Shown here one piece after another: positions 1 through 11,221 of a stretch of 64,000 nucleotides of DNA. The notes beneath the pieces were generated by a model. It ran no database searches and was not told the origin of the DNA. It saw only the letters and a program-made list of their open reading frames with translations. Numbering within the stretch: position 1 is the stretch's first letter; each line of letters begins with the position of its first letter. The DNA comes from Pyrocephalus nanus (taxonomy: Eukaryota > Chordata > Aves > Passeriformes > Tyrannidae): the NCBI GenBank assembly GCA_038380795.1, contig CM076264.1, positions 8,868,001-8,932,000 on the forward strand, read 5' to 3'. A program made the translations under genes and the position numbers.

Positions 1-1835
1 CTAGCAGTCAAAAAAGGGGAAAAAAACCACAGCAAACAAATGAGAGAAAAATCTTTCTCAACTACTTTACAGAATGAGTACTGAGTAATTATTAACCTCC
101 AAAGTATATAATACACCTACTGAAGATTTTCATTTCATTGTCAGCAACAATAGGTCATGCTAAGTACAGCTTTAGACTTTTCTCCTTTAATGCACTGCAT
201 GTTGAAAATTGAACATGAACACAAGAGCACATTAAACTTCAAAATTAGTATGTATATTTATTGATTATTTTATTTCAGCTGGGATCATTAACGATCAGTC
301 ACACAAAGAGTAGTTTAAAGCCTTTTTTCTTCCCTAGCACTGCATTACATGCAGGAACACCAAATAAACCTTCTGCTACATTTAAAACTCTCTAACAAGG
401 GAGTTTATTTTGAAAGAAGGGAACAGAGACATCCATCTTTGAAAAAGTGAAATATGCTCTGATGCATTTAACATAGATGGTAAGATTTTCTGTGGGTACC
501 AGTTTTGATTCAAGAAATCCAGAAGGTGTAAACTAAAACTAGCAAGTTAAGGTTGAATACAACTTGTAGCAAGATTTTCCAGATGATCCAACCAAGTAAT
601 GATTAGGGCAAAAAAAAGGCTGAAATGTCCTTTCATATTTTCCTACATGGCTCAAAGAAAGTGTTTGCTTTCCTTCTTGTCTCCCAGTCCTCCTTTGTCC
701 CAGTGACAATGCTCATCAGTCACTCCACACTGGGGAATAGGCCACACATATTCCAGAGCAAAAATGGGAGAAGATAGAACTTGGATATATGAAACCTACC
801 TCTGCTTCTTCCACTGCTTGTACTATTCAGCAACTTCTTCTCACTCCTCTCTCCCCTACTATTCAGCCCTCCCCATCCTTCCTCCTTTCTAGCAACCCGA
901 ACTACTTTTCCTCTTCTACTTCCCTCTTAATCCTCCTTTACTCCTTCCAAAAGTCTTCACATGTAAACACACCACTCGCTTTTCTTGTTAAAATTCAGTG
1001 TCTTCTGGGTTTTACCATGTGCTTAGGTTATGCTTCCCCATACTGAAAACCTGGGCCTCAGGCAGATGCTTGTTATCCTCTTTCCCTTCCAGAATTCCTG
1101 TCAGTTTTTGGATGCAATTTGATGCTGGCTGGTGGGGAGACACAGAAGGATGAGGCTCAACAGCTGTTGCACATCCCTCCGAGTCACCCACTCCACGTGA
1201 AAACCAGCAGGTTACAAAGCTCCTTGGCTTCCCTGCCTGCCCGTATGTTTTTAGGCAAGGCTCAAGCCTACTGAGACTACTTATCCTTTTTCAGAAAGCT
1301 GTTTTCAGTGTATATCTCCCTGAAGGTAGTAGGTATCTGGTGGGAATTTGGTAAGCCTCTGTACATGAGACCATCTGGGGCAGGCTCAGATTTTTGGCCA
1401 GGCTAAATCAGCCACTGCCTCCAGTCTGCTGCTGGTTCCCAGTCCCACAGGTCCCCGTGTCCTGCTCTGCTCTCAAGGAGTGGCTATACACGCACACTTT
1501 CTGTCATCCATGGAAAAATAAATACGTGAATAAATAAATTTGTAGGAGGGGATTTTACTGATTTACTTATCAGGAACTCATTTAATCAAAAAACTGGAAA
1601 CAAAATCTACCCAGCTCTCCCATGGAAGCTCCAGCTTTCAGTGCAATTGAAGTAGGTGATGACTTTTCAAAATATTGAAATAAAAGCATCATAATATATT
1701 AATATACATAATATAATGTAAATTATAATAGCTATGATTAAAATACTTTTACCCTGATTCCATGTGAAGATGCAAAACCACAGTATATGGGTGAAAGGCA
1801 ACCATGTCCATGTTACTTTCTCTAACTACTTTGCC
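1..1835. other. Non-coding unique sequence
   Basis: No gene, RNA or mobile element was recognised here. The translated frames are short and unlike any family I know. Bases about 1040-1500 are clearly richer in G and C than the flanks and include an E-box CACGTG at 1194-1199. I saw no CpG cluster or splice pattern that would make this a promoter or exon. The stretch ends in a poly(A) tract. Confidence 0.6.
795..955 (+). repeat. Pyrimidine-rich low-complexity tract
   Basis: About 160 bases are dominated by C and T on the plus strand, with many CCT, TCC and CTT steps and few purines. The small open frame over it is rich in Ser, Leu, Thr and Pro, as expected from biased composition, and is not a credible protein. 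Such tracts arise by slippage and can adopt triplex structure. No function is shown. Confidence 0.6.
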
Positions 1836-1861
1836 AAAAAAAAAAAAAAAAAAAAAAAAAA
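1836..1861 (+). repeat. Poly(A) tract, 26 bases
   Basis: An uninterrupted run of A. No recognisable retroposed gene or polyadenylation signal lies just upstream, so it reads as a mononucleotide microsatellite and not a retroposition tail. Confidence 0.9.
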
Positions 1862-3093
1862 GGCCGAGTTAAAAATAAGATGACATGAAACGTTCATCTT
1901 CCCATCAGAAAACATGATTGTGAAGTTAAGTGCTACTGTAGTGCTATATTCATGATAATGAGATTCATGCAATTTCTTTTCACTCATACAGCTTTTCATT
2001 TTCCTGTGATTCCATTCCCCACTCAGCCCTATCAATGATAGAGGTTTGTGTACAATTAGCAGCCTCATTGAGAGGAATAAAAGTTGTTTGTGTTGTTTTG
2101 CTTTTCCAGGGGAATATAGGATAAATAATTAACCCAGTAACCCTTAGCCTTCTTGTTTAACATTTATGAAATTACTCAAAGCCTGTATCTGATGGTTCCA
2201 CAGACATGAAAGGGATGGTCACAGCCTAGATCCAGGAAAGAAATTGAATGCTCTTCATGGCTATTTGATTTTGTTTAGCTCACACTCTCTCATGAACAAG
2301 AGAAAACTGTTTTTTCTCCCCCTTTTTTTTTCCTACAAATTCATAGCCAGATTCTGATTCTGTGTGTGCTGGTGCCACTGCCATGGATACAATGCAACAC
2401 TATGCATTTTAGCATTAAAACTCCATATAGCTGGACTTGCCTAAATAACCTTTCCTTGGAGGAAAAAAATCTGATTTTTAAAAACTATTCCAAGACAAAG
2501 AAGCTGCTGTTTTGGTTGGCATCACTATGAGTTTGGACTAAATTATTTTTCATTTCCATAAATCAAAGGACTGGAGGTACTCAGTGTACTCATCTAATTC
2601 ATCTTCTTGCATAACACAGGTCATATGATTTTTCTGATTTGGTTCCATTTGAATCAAACTACCTCATTTAGAAATAGAATCTGAACCTGATTTTAAAATT
2701 ACCATTGATGGCAAATCAACCAAAACACTTAATTAGCTTTCCAGTTAAATGACCTCTTTTTAATTTTATTTTGCTTTTAGGAACATCTAATATGTTATTT
2801 CAATACACCTATCAGCTGCTTCCAGTCTCCACTCATATTTCTGTCTGCTGGATTCAGAACACATTATATGGAAGTTTTCTCTCCTGTGTAATAAGTACTT
2901 ACTGTGACCAAATTATCATTTAAATTCACTATTTCTAAATAAAGCATATAAAATTACGGATTTTATCTCTGTTTAAAAAAAAAAAAAAAAAAGTTGTTCC
3001 AATAGGCTTTGTAATTTTTCATTGATCTTTTCCTATTTCATTAACAAACCTCAAAAGCTTCATGACAGAGCTGAACAGACTCTTTAAATGATG
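1862..3093. other. Non-coding AT-rich sequence
   Basis: Unique AT-rich sequence without a recognised gene or mobile element. It includes an 18-base poly(A) run at 2975-2992. The CR1-derived sequence begins at the right edge. Confidence 0.6.
2975..2992 (+). repeat. Poly(A) tract, 18 bases
   Basis: Mononucleotide run. It lies about 100 bases before the CR1 3' end at 3094, but CR1 elements do not end in poly(A), so the two are not obviously linked. Confidence 0.85.
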
Positions 3094-4568
3094 ATGGAAA
3101 AATTCAGGTGGGAAGGGACCTAAGGAGATCTCTAGTCCAACTGTCTGCTCGCAGCAGGATCAGCTTGGACACCAGTCAGTGCTTTATCTGGTCAGTCTTG
3201 AAAACCCCATGGACACCTTCAAGTAGATAGGACTGCTCAGAGTCCCATCCTTGAACACTTCAAGAAACGGGGCATCCATCCCCCTCTGAGCGACCTGGGC
3301 AGGTGTTTTACCACCCTCATAGCAAAAAAAAATTCTTCTTCATACCAAATCTAAATCTATGCTCCTTTAGCTTCATAACATTACCCACTATTCTATTGCC
3401 ATAGGCTCTACCAAAAGTCTGTCCCCATGTCCCCATCTTTCTTAATAAGCCCACTTTAGGTGTTGAAAGGCCACAATGAGGTCTTCCCAGAGCCTTCTCT
3501 TCTCCAGGCTGAACAACCACAACTCTCTCAACCTTTTCTCATAGGAAACGTGTTTCATGCCTCTCATCATTTTTGTGACTCTACTCTGGATCTGCTAAAA
3601 CAGGTAGTTGTCCTTCCTGTGCTGGGACCCCAGGGCTGAATGCAGCACTGCAGGTGGGGTCTCACCAGAGCAGAGTAGAGGAACAGAATCACCTCCCTCA
3701 ACCTGGTCACACTGCTTTGGATGCAGCCCAGGACACGTTTGGCCTTCTGGGCTGCAAGTGCACAATGCAGCTCATGTCCAGCCTCTCACCCACCAGCACC
3801 CACAAGTCCTTCTCAGCAGGGCTGCTCTTGACCTGTTCAGCCTCCAGCCAGTGTTGACACCAGGGATTGAAGCGACTCAGGTGCAGCACCTTGCAATTGG
3901 CCTTGTTGAACCTCATGGCATTGAAATGGAAAGATTTCTCAAGATTGCCCAGCTCCCTCTAGATGGCATTTCATCCCTCTGGCATGTCAAGCACATCATT
4001 CTGTCTGGTATCATCCTATTGACTAACTTCTTGAAAAGATGGAATCTAGCTTTCCTAAAATTCAGGGTCCTGATTCTTTGCCTGTCCCATATTCCTCAGG
4101 ACTGTGAACTCCACCAGCTCATGATCACTGCAGCCCAGGCTACCTCAAAGCTTGAAGTTCCCAGTTGCATTGGTGGCCAACAGTATTGCAGCCCCTCTTT
4201 GCAGGGCTGTTTATTACCCTAAGAGAAGAGCCTGGCATATCTGACCTCCTGTTTCCCTGAGAAAGGAGTCACCATAACCTGTTTTTATTTCCTTGTGGAG
4301 GTGGTCATGGTATGGGGGATAGGCCTTACCTTGTGAACACCTCTGGTGTAGATGCACCCATCAAGATCATCAACTGACTTACTTTTCCCATCCAGAGTCT
4401 CATACCTGTCGTACAGAAGGACCTAGGAAGGCAAGGTGGGCAGGGAGAGGGTTCACCTGGCACCCTGAGTTTGGACTTGCTGCCACTCACTCCCTCTCTT
4501 TATTGCCTTCTGCCTGGTAAGGGGAGGCTCTTGATGTTTTCCTTCCTGGTGGATGTTCCTATTTCTGT
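3094..4568 (-). mobile_element. CR1 LINE copy with internal deletions (ORF1 and ORF2 fragments)
   Basis: Non-LTR retrotransposon of the avian CR1 family, read on the minus strand. At the 3' end (about 3105-3160) is the CR1 tail whose plus-strand form contains GGGAAGGGACCT and TAGTCCAACTG. Bases about 3300-4010 encode the end of the ORF2 reverse-transcriptase protein. A frame at 3707-3916 reads FNKANCKVLHL and SSPAEKDLWVLV, close to family motifs, and KLKEHRFRFGMKKNFF lies at about 3320-3370. At about 4020-4200 the minus strand reads GSLGCSDHELVEFTVLR, which belongs upstream in ORF2 between endonuclease and reverse transcriptase. At about 4200-4450 it reads RYETLDGK and, after a frameshift, GDSFLRETGGQIC, matching the ORF1 esterase (SGNH) block. 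The reverse-transcriptase core and most of the endonuclease are therefore missing. Stops and frameshifts are frequent, so the copy is dead. It abuts the LTR at its 5' side. Family and orientation are secure; the exact 5' limit is uncertain. Confidence 0.88.
3707..3916 (-). pseudogene. Fragment of CR1 ORF2 reverse-transcriptase C-terminal region
   Basis: The longest intact piece of the decayed CR1 ORF2, 69 codons. The visible motif FNKANCKVLHL is followed by SSPAEKDLWVLV and LDMSC, in the order typical of the C-terminal part of avian CR1 reverse transcriptase. The catalytic core (the aspartate box) is not present in this copy. The frame is closed by stops on both sides and continues in other frames, so it cannot make a functional enzyme. 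It is a LINE remnant and not a host gene. Confidence 0.85.
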
Positions 4569-5122
4569 CTGTAGAAACAGGAGTAGAGTTAATTTTCTTC
4601 ACAGTAGATAGCTTGGGGCTGTGTTTCTGATTTGTGCTGGAAAATGTACCGATATAGGGATGATTTATCTACTGCTGAGCAGTGCTTACACAGCTGAGAT
4701 ATTTTCTGCTTCTCAAACCACCTCACCAGCAAGTGCACTGAGAGTGCATAAGCTGGGCAGGGACACAGCCAGACAGTGGAATCCATCTGACCCAAGGGAT
4801 ATTCTGAGTCTCATTCTCAGCATGTAAAGCTGGTGGAAGAAGTAGAGGGATGGGGGCATGTAGAGTGATGGTGTTTGTCTTCCCAAATCACTGTTAGACA
4901 TGATGATACCTTAGTCTCCTGGGGATGGCTGATCACCTGCTTGCCCACAGAAAGTGGGGAAAAAGTTCCTTGTTTTGCTTTGCTTGTGTGTGAGACTTTT
5001 GCTTTACCACTTAAACTGTCCTTTTCTCTACCCAAAAGTTTTCTCACTTTTCCAATTCTCTCACCATCGCACTACAGGAGAGTGAGTAGGGCTTGAATTG
5101 CTGGCTAGGGTTAAATCACAAC
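4569..5122 (+). mobile_element. Solo LTR of an endogenous retrovirus
   Basis: The order of words along about 550 bases matches an LTR family common in songbird and other neoavian genomes: a start near GAGTTAATTTTCTTCACAGTAG, then GCTGAGCAGTGCTTACACAG, TTTTCTGCTTCTC, AGTGATGG.GTTTGTCTTCCC, TCCTTGTTTTGCTTTGCTTG and TTTTCTCACTTTT, ending in GGGTTAAATCACA. Orientation is plus. No gag, pol or env coding sequence and no second LTR were seen next to it, so it is a solo LTR left by recombination. The word TCTGT is found at 4564-4568 and 5123-5127 and could be the target-site duplication, but the termini are not clean TG...CA at those bounds. The TATA-like region near 4825 (ATGTAAAG) looks decayed. 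The family name was not assigned. Confidence 0.85.
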
Positions 5123-5300
5123 TCTGTTGTGGAAGACATCAGTCTCCCTCTCTCTCTCAGTACCATTATTCTCAGTACCAGTATTCTGGGCACTTTGGGC
5201 CACCCGGGCCTCATCAGCACAGCCCTGCTTGGCCACCAACCTCACAGGTTCCTTACACCCTGCCATTGTTGTTGTTTCTCCTAAATAAATAAATAAGCAA
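5123..5300 (-). mobile_element. Possible 5' part of the interrupted CR1 (ORF1 N-terminal side)
   Basis: A minus-strand open frame (5111-5374) reads through this GC-richer stretch, with residues such as GCKEPVRLVAKQGCADEA followed by an acidic and hydroxylated Thr/Glu/Asn stretch. Position and composition would fit the start of CR1 ORF1, which would put the LTR inside the CR1 copy. I recognise this only loosely; it may be unrelated unique sequence. A short (AAAT)n run lies at about 5282-5294. Confidence 0.3.
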
Positions 5301-5460
5301 GCTTTTTTTTTTTGGTGTATTAAAAGAAACACTCTGCTTGTGAATATTTTACAATATTCATGCAAAATCATCAAACTATCAGAAATAAAAATGTATCAGT
5401 TTTTTTATCTTGCCACCATTGCCTGGATCACACTGAGGACATATGACTTCTATGTTTATA

Positions 5461-5830
5461 AAATAATAGAATGCTTTTGGCTAGAAGGGACCTTAAAGAT
5501 CATCTCATTCCACTCCCTGACATGGGCAGGGACACCTTCCACTAGACCAGGTTGCTCAGAGCTCCGTCCAGCTCCTTGAACACTTCCAGGGATGGGGCAT
5601 CCACAACTTCTCTGGGCAAACTGTGCCAGGGCCTCCCCACCCTCAAGTAAAGAATTTCTTCCTAATATCCAGTCTAAACCTGCCCTCTTTCAGTTTAAAG
5701 CCATTCCTCCTCGTCCTATTTCTACATGCTCTTGTAAAAAGTCATTCTCCTGATCTCCTGTAGCCCCTTTAGGTACTGGAAGGTGCCATAAGGTCTTCTA
5801 GGAGCCTTCTCCTCTTGAGGCTGCTGTTCT
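5461..5830 (-). mobile_element. CR1 LINE 3' end, 5'-truncated
   Basis: About 370 bases of CR1 on the minus strand. On the plus strand it starts AATAGAATGCTTTTGGCTAG, continues GAAGGGACCTTAAAGATCAT and runs through GGGGCATCCACAACTTCTCT, AAAGAATTTCTTCCTAATATC and GGAGCCTTCTCCTCTTGAGG. This is the usual order for the ORF2 tail plus the 3' end. It is better preserved than the copy at 3094, so it is probably younger. It is truncated at the 5' side, as is typical of CR1. Confidence 0.93.
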
Positions 5831-8800
5831 CATCAGTAACTTATGGCATTCATCACTTTAGATTTGGAGATGGAGTATTTAGAAAGTAAAATGTTTTCCA
5901 TAATATAGAAAATAATTTAGTGAATTAGTGAAATAATACTGAAGTGATTGAAAAATTGAAACCCTCTGTGTGCCTTTTAATGCAGTGCCTTTGAAAGCCC
6001 ATCCTGGGTGAGATAAACTGCACTATCTGAACAAGAAATCTCAAAGGCATCTTGACATTATGTCAATATTTGTTATATTGAATTTCTCCCTGTTCTGAAA
6101 ATCTGTGTGGCAGTAACTGGAAATATCAGTCCCTTCTGTAGGGAAGGTCATCTCTGGTAACATCTTTCTCCAGAGGACCAAAACAAACCCCTGAGGCAAA
6201 CAAAACCAGAACACACCTTTCTGGGATGCTGCATTGAAAGTATTTTAGAGCTGAGGAACTTTGTGACATATGGCACAGGGACGTATAAACATTCAAGTAG
6301 TGGCCCTGATAAGCAAGGCTCAAGTCCTTGCTGGGAATGTTCACTCAGATGCCGATAATGGAAGTGTTAGTTCCACACACGAGATATGTACAGGCCTAGA
6401 GGAGCATGCATGTACGTTGTAGAAATACACTGATTAGCTTCTTCCCACTCCTGCTTGACTGCAACTCAAAGATTATTTAGTCATCCCAAGACCTCAGTAT
6501 TTCCTTTGCTCTTTGGGATATTTTTTTTTATTTCTGAGCTAAATCTATTCACCTGCAGCACTCTGCAGGGCCAGTTTGTGATGATATTGTTTTGTGAAGA
6601 GCAAAATTGAACACAAAATGCCCTATGAGCATCGAGGCACCCAGGGTTAAATGCAGGTTTTGCTGTATTACAGTTAGCCTGACTGAGCTTTTACAGTGTT
6701 ATGTGACTTGGAATCTTTCATTAGCAAGAGATGAGGACTTTAAAAGCTAAGAGAGTGCTTTAATCTCTCTTCACTATTTATATTTTTTAATGCATCAAGT
6801 AAAAGAATAATGTATAGGCTAAAGAATTTGTAAAGATATTATATTATAGAAATAAAATTTAAGGATAAGATACCGTAGTTTATACTGTGCCAGTAACTAA
6901 ATAATAAGAAGAAATAAATTGCTGCAGGAAGTTAGGATTTTAAGTACTGAAATTGTTGCTTTTGCTCAAAGGTATTAAAAAGGAGTGAATGGGAATTAAT
7001 CCATCATTTATAATAGAGCAGAAATGAAAGCATTCAATTTTAAAAATTTTAATGCTGACTTATATTTTAATTATATAACTCTTATTTACAATTATAATTA
7101 TCCATGTGCTTCTAAGAAGAGTGACAGTGTAAAAATGAAATGGGTTATATATATTCTCACATGAAAGGTAGAAACCAGGCATTTAAACAGGAATTCTTCT
7201 GTGACTGGGATACGACTTCTGGAAATTGCAGCATTAATTTATTACCATACATATATCCCCATGAACCAGAGTCATTGTATAACCACATTTTTATGGAAAC
7301 AACAACTTTTTGGTTAAATTGTTTTTAATTTTGAAAAATTGAATGAATTGCCATATGCTTTTTATCTTGCCCTACGTAGGGAAGTATTTACTGTTACAAA
7401 AGCAGCGGATTTAACAAATTTTCTTCCCACTTTATTTCCCACTTCTCTCCTTTCCAGAGTTTGGCAGTGTCTTTTTCAATCTAGTTTTTACTGTGTTTTG
7501 TTTTTTTTTCCTTTAACTCCCCTCTTTGGGGAGGGGAGGTGGGGTGAAGATGTCTTTTTATTTTCAAGAAAAGATTCTTTATAAATACCGCTGTGACAAA
7601 TCCATTTCACAGCACAGAAGCGATCAGCGTGATGCCAAAGTCTGGCTGAGAACTGAAGGTCCAAACTAGCGCTGTTCCAAAAGATCAATGGGACACACTT
7701 CTAAACTGCAAGACTCTTAACTGGCTCTTATAAACCACTAAAAGGAAATAAAAGATCAAATGGTAGGTTCTAAGACAGAAATAAATGTATGTTTGTTTCT
7801 GCCCTTCTGGCCCACTCTTTAAATACAGCTTAGGGAAAAAATACATTAAGGGACAACAAAGGAAATATAAGCAGCTGAGATCTGCGTTCTTCTGATAAGC
7901 TGTACTCTGATTCACAGCAAACTTTAAACAGTGTAGGTAATTAACCTTATGGACAAAAAAAAAATAAAAAATGCACCAGGAGACAGGGTAGATACTCTCC
8001 CACTTGAATTGCTTCAAACAAGACTGGATCTCCCAGTGATTTTTTTTTTTTTTTAAATTGTCATCCCAGGCATAAGTTATGAGGCAAATTGGGGAACTGG
8101 AGGCTAATATTGTCTTAGGAAGAAAGAAACATCTACTCATGATGTTAAAATCTAAATGTTCCAGTCAGGAAACGTATTTTTCAAAACGAACATTTAATTT
8201 CAAGAAATTATATTTATTCTGAATAGACAAATAAAACTGGTTGGATTTAGGTATTGATGAGATACTGCTGTTGAAACACTCTCAGATATCAGTCTTACTC
8301 CTCTCAGATGGCTGGCATACGGTAACATATTGATTGACTGGATTGTATTAAGCAAATTTCTTTCTTGGCAATATGTTTCTCAGATATTTTCTGCTGATTT
8401 TAAAATGAGATGTTATTTAAATCTCCCCTACACATTAATGGAAGAAAACTTTGATGTCTTAAATATTTGACAATTTTAACATCTGCTGTTTACTTGAATA
8501 CACTTTGCATTAAGGAGCAAAAGTTTCATTGCAGAAGCCACTCAATCTCTTTCTATTTCATGGTCTTTTTAGTATAAAGAAACTGTGAGTTTTACAGTAA
8601 AGGTCTGCCACAACTCTACTTATTGAATAGGTTTTGGAGGTTGGAGGGTTTTTGTGAGGGGATTTTTTTTTTGCCAGACCAGGTTAGCCAGATTTTATTT
8701 CACTAAGAATTGCTGAAAGAGAAGATTACGTATTGTTTTATCATCAATTTCAGGCATATGATACGTTCTGTGATTAAAAAGCTTTCACAAAGAAATTTCA

Positions 8801-9960
8801 GAAAGATGTTTCAGTATTTAATACCTCATATTTGAAGATCTATAACTATGTCAGAGAAAAAACCCCAAAGCAATAAGATTTTGGTTTGAGATCTTCCTTT
8901 GACTGCAGCTAAAAAAATGCATTTCTGACTTCCCTTTCCCTTTTAGGTTGCACATATTTGAAACTAAAGAAAAGTGCATAAAAGACTTAAAGCTCCCTGT
9001 TATATTTTAACCATCCCATAAAACAAATTTATGAAGGAGAACATTAACGATGGTTCTGTAAAAGAGCTTTCTTTCTATTTTTCTCATATTGCCCAACAGA
9101 AAGGTTAATTTGGATTGTGAGGAGCAACAGAGTACTTTTCCTTCTTATACTCTAACTGCAAAAAAGCTTCTCCTCTTTCATGTCACATATCATCACCAGT
9201 TTCAGCTAGAATCTCAGACACATAAATCAAAAAGCTGTCACTTCTTCTAAAAACATTTGTATGTAGCGACAATACAATTTTCATGCCTGACAACATAATG
9301 AAACACTTCTGTATGGAAGCTGCTAGAAGAGTTATTTGCTTGACTCGAGTGACCAGCAGCAGAAGTTCCACTCTCTTCTGCAGTGACCTCTGGTCTAGGA
9401 GAGGATGAGGTAAACAGTATTTCTGTTGTAAATAAGGACTATCCAGGCATGGTTTACTAGAGACTCAATGGCACTTGATTAACGTGTTTACTGAAATAGT
9501 GCCCATCAAAAATAAATCAGATTAAAGCATGGCCACTGCTATAGAAATGTTTAGAAAGAATTCCTGCTGTGAAGAGCTCATCGTGTGCATAAAGTGAAAA
9601 ATAAAACCTTGAACCCAATTACACCAGACCAGCTTACAGAACCTTCTGGAAGCCTCTCTGAAAGAAAGCCACGGTGCTGCATGATCGGCATCACTCGGAG
9701 CAGGGGGGGCAGCAATCAGTCAACAGAGTGATGTGAAAAATGTTTTCCAAGTTGCAGTGCCTGATGTGTGTATGGGACCTCACTCTCATCCTCTGTGCAG
9801 TTTTGGCCTGAGTTTTTCTAACACATTGCCTTCAAGAAGGGTTCATTCTTGATCCAAGATAAAACACTTTCCACCTTCAGTGGTCATGGGCGTGGAAAAG
9901 AGGCATATCAAGATGTGGCTTCCTCATCCTGTTTCAGTAGGAACAGAATGATTCCCAGGC
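5831..9960. other. Non-coding AT-rich sequence
   Basis: Unique sequence. The longest frame (7685-8140, minus) is 151 codons. It is rich in Lys, Phe, Tyr and Leu, crosses poly(T) stretches and matches no family I recognise, so I treat it as chance. Short T or A runs lie near 7500, 7960, 8041 and 8665. No RNA gene or mobile element was recognised. Confidence 0.55.
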
Positions 9961-10290
9961 TGATAATAGAATAATTAAGGTTGGGAAAGACCTCCAAGAT
10001 ACCTGAGTCCACCCTTGGACTGAAGGCTGCCATGTCAACTAAACCACAGCACAAAGTGCCACATCCACTTGCTTCTCGAACCCTTGTGGATGGTAACTCC
10101 ACACTCTCCTGGGCATCCCATTCCAAAAGTTAACCACTCTTTCAGTGAAGAAATTCTTTCTAATGTCCAGCATGAACCTCCCTGGTACAGCTTTCCACTT
10201 GTCCTGTCTCTAGTTGCCCAGGAAAAGAGGCTGACCTCTACCTTGTGTCCCTCAAGAGCTGTCAGGTCTGTTTTCAAAGGAGTGCTCCCC
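9961..10290 (-). mobile_element. CR1 LINE 3' end, 5'-truncated
   Basis: About 330 bases. The plus strand begins ATAATAGAATAATTAAGGTT, then GGGAAAGACCTCCAAGAT, and includes CTAAACCACAGCACAAAGTG, GGGCATCCCATTCCAA and GAAATTCTTTCTAATGTCCA, ending around the CCTCAAGAGCTGTCAGG segment. This is the same subfamily type as the copy at 59055, sharing the AAACCA.GGCACAAAGTG.CACATCCA signature. Orientation is minus. Confidence 0.92.
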
Positions 10291-11197
10291 AATGCAAAAT
10301 AAGAGTACACACAGAGGCAAATCCATCTCTTTTAAAGACGCGAAAAAATGTAACCAGAAAATAAAAAAATCTTAAAAGGGACTTTCTATATATCAATGAC
10401 AATAATAATAAAGACCTGTCTCTCTCGAGTATTTTGATCACCAGAAAAGAGGCTATTAATATGAAAACAAATGTAAAAAGGTCTGCTAAAGTTGCACCAG
10501 GCAGGCGTGGTAATAGGAAATAAAATGTACGTCTGCTGTGGAGCAAATGCAATAGAGATCTGAAAGATAAAATGGGGGGAAAACTGAAACAGAGTGATTT
10601 ATTACCTAGTCAACTAAACTTAAATTTTCATTAATGTTAAATGCTTTTATGACTGTTCATGGGCACTGAAAACTGTAATGAATGTCCCTAGACACTAAGA
10701 GCTAGAGTTAATTCATATATAAACTATTCAGATATTCTTACTGGAACTGACAAAAATTAGTGAACTAAAGAAAAAGCACTTTGTGAGGTCAGTCAGAAAT
10801 AACACAGATGAATCAGCAGCATGAAAGCTGTCTCAAGTAAGAAAGAACCAAAAGAACAGAAAGAATCTAAAGAAAAAGAAGGAAATTAGTAACCTGATGA
10901 AAACTACAGTATTTAGGGACAAATTCAGGAACCATTGTACTTTAAATCTTTTTCTTGAATTTTAGAGACAATAGAGGAATATACCATGAGAAATAAGTTT
11001 CCTAAATAGCAGAATTCAGTACTATGATTGGTACCATTATTTATTTAGATTATAATGAGCTCATATCCAACTATCCCAGACTGATATTTGTCAGACTCCC
11101 CCGAAAGAAAACTACAAGTTTTCTTTGTCAGTTCAAGCTGAGAAAGTGCAAGAACAGCCCTATCTCTGATTACTTGATGCAATAGCTATCTTCCCTC

Positions 11198-11221
11198 TGA
11201 GACACAACTATTTGTGTCTCA
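11198..11221. repeat. Perfect hairpin, 10-bp arms, 4-base loop
   Basis: TGAGACACAA at 11198-11207 is followed by a four-base loop and then TTGTGTCTCA at 11212-11221, its exact reverse complement. The stem is short and there is no run of U after it, so neither a bacterial terminator nor a microRNA precursor fits. It may be chance. Confidence 0.6.

Noticed and set aside
3608..4222. 204-codon plus-strand open frame
   Set aside because: It is the antisense of the CR1 ORF1/ORF2 remnant, whose real reading direction is minus. The protein has no independent family resemblance.
7685..8140. 151-codon minus-strand open frame
   Set aside because: Part of it is translated from poly(T)/poly(A) stretches, giving Lys and Phe runs. 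No family motif was seen.
11198..11221. MicroRNA precursor or terminator hairpin
   Set aside because: The stem is only 10 bp, far shorter than a microRNA precursor, and rho-independent terminators do not apply to this nuclear DNA.
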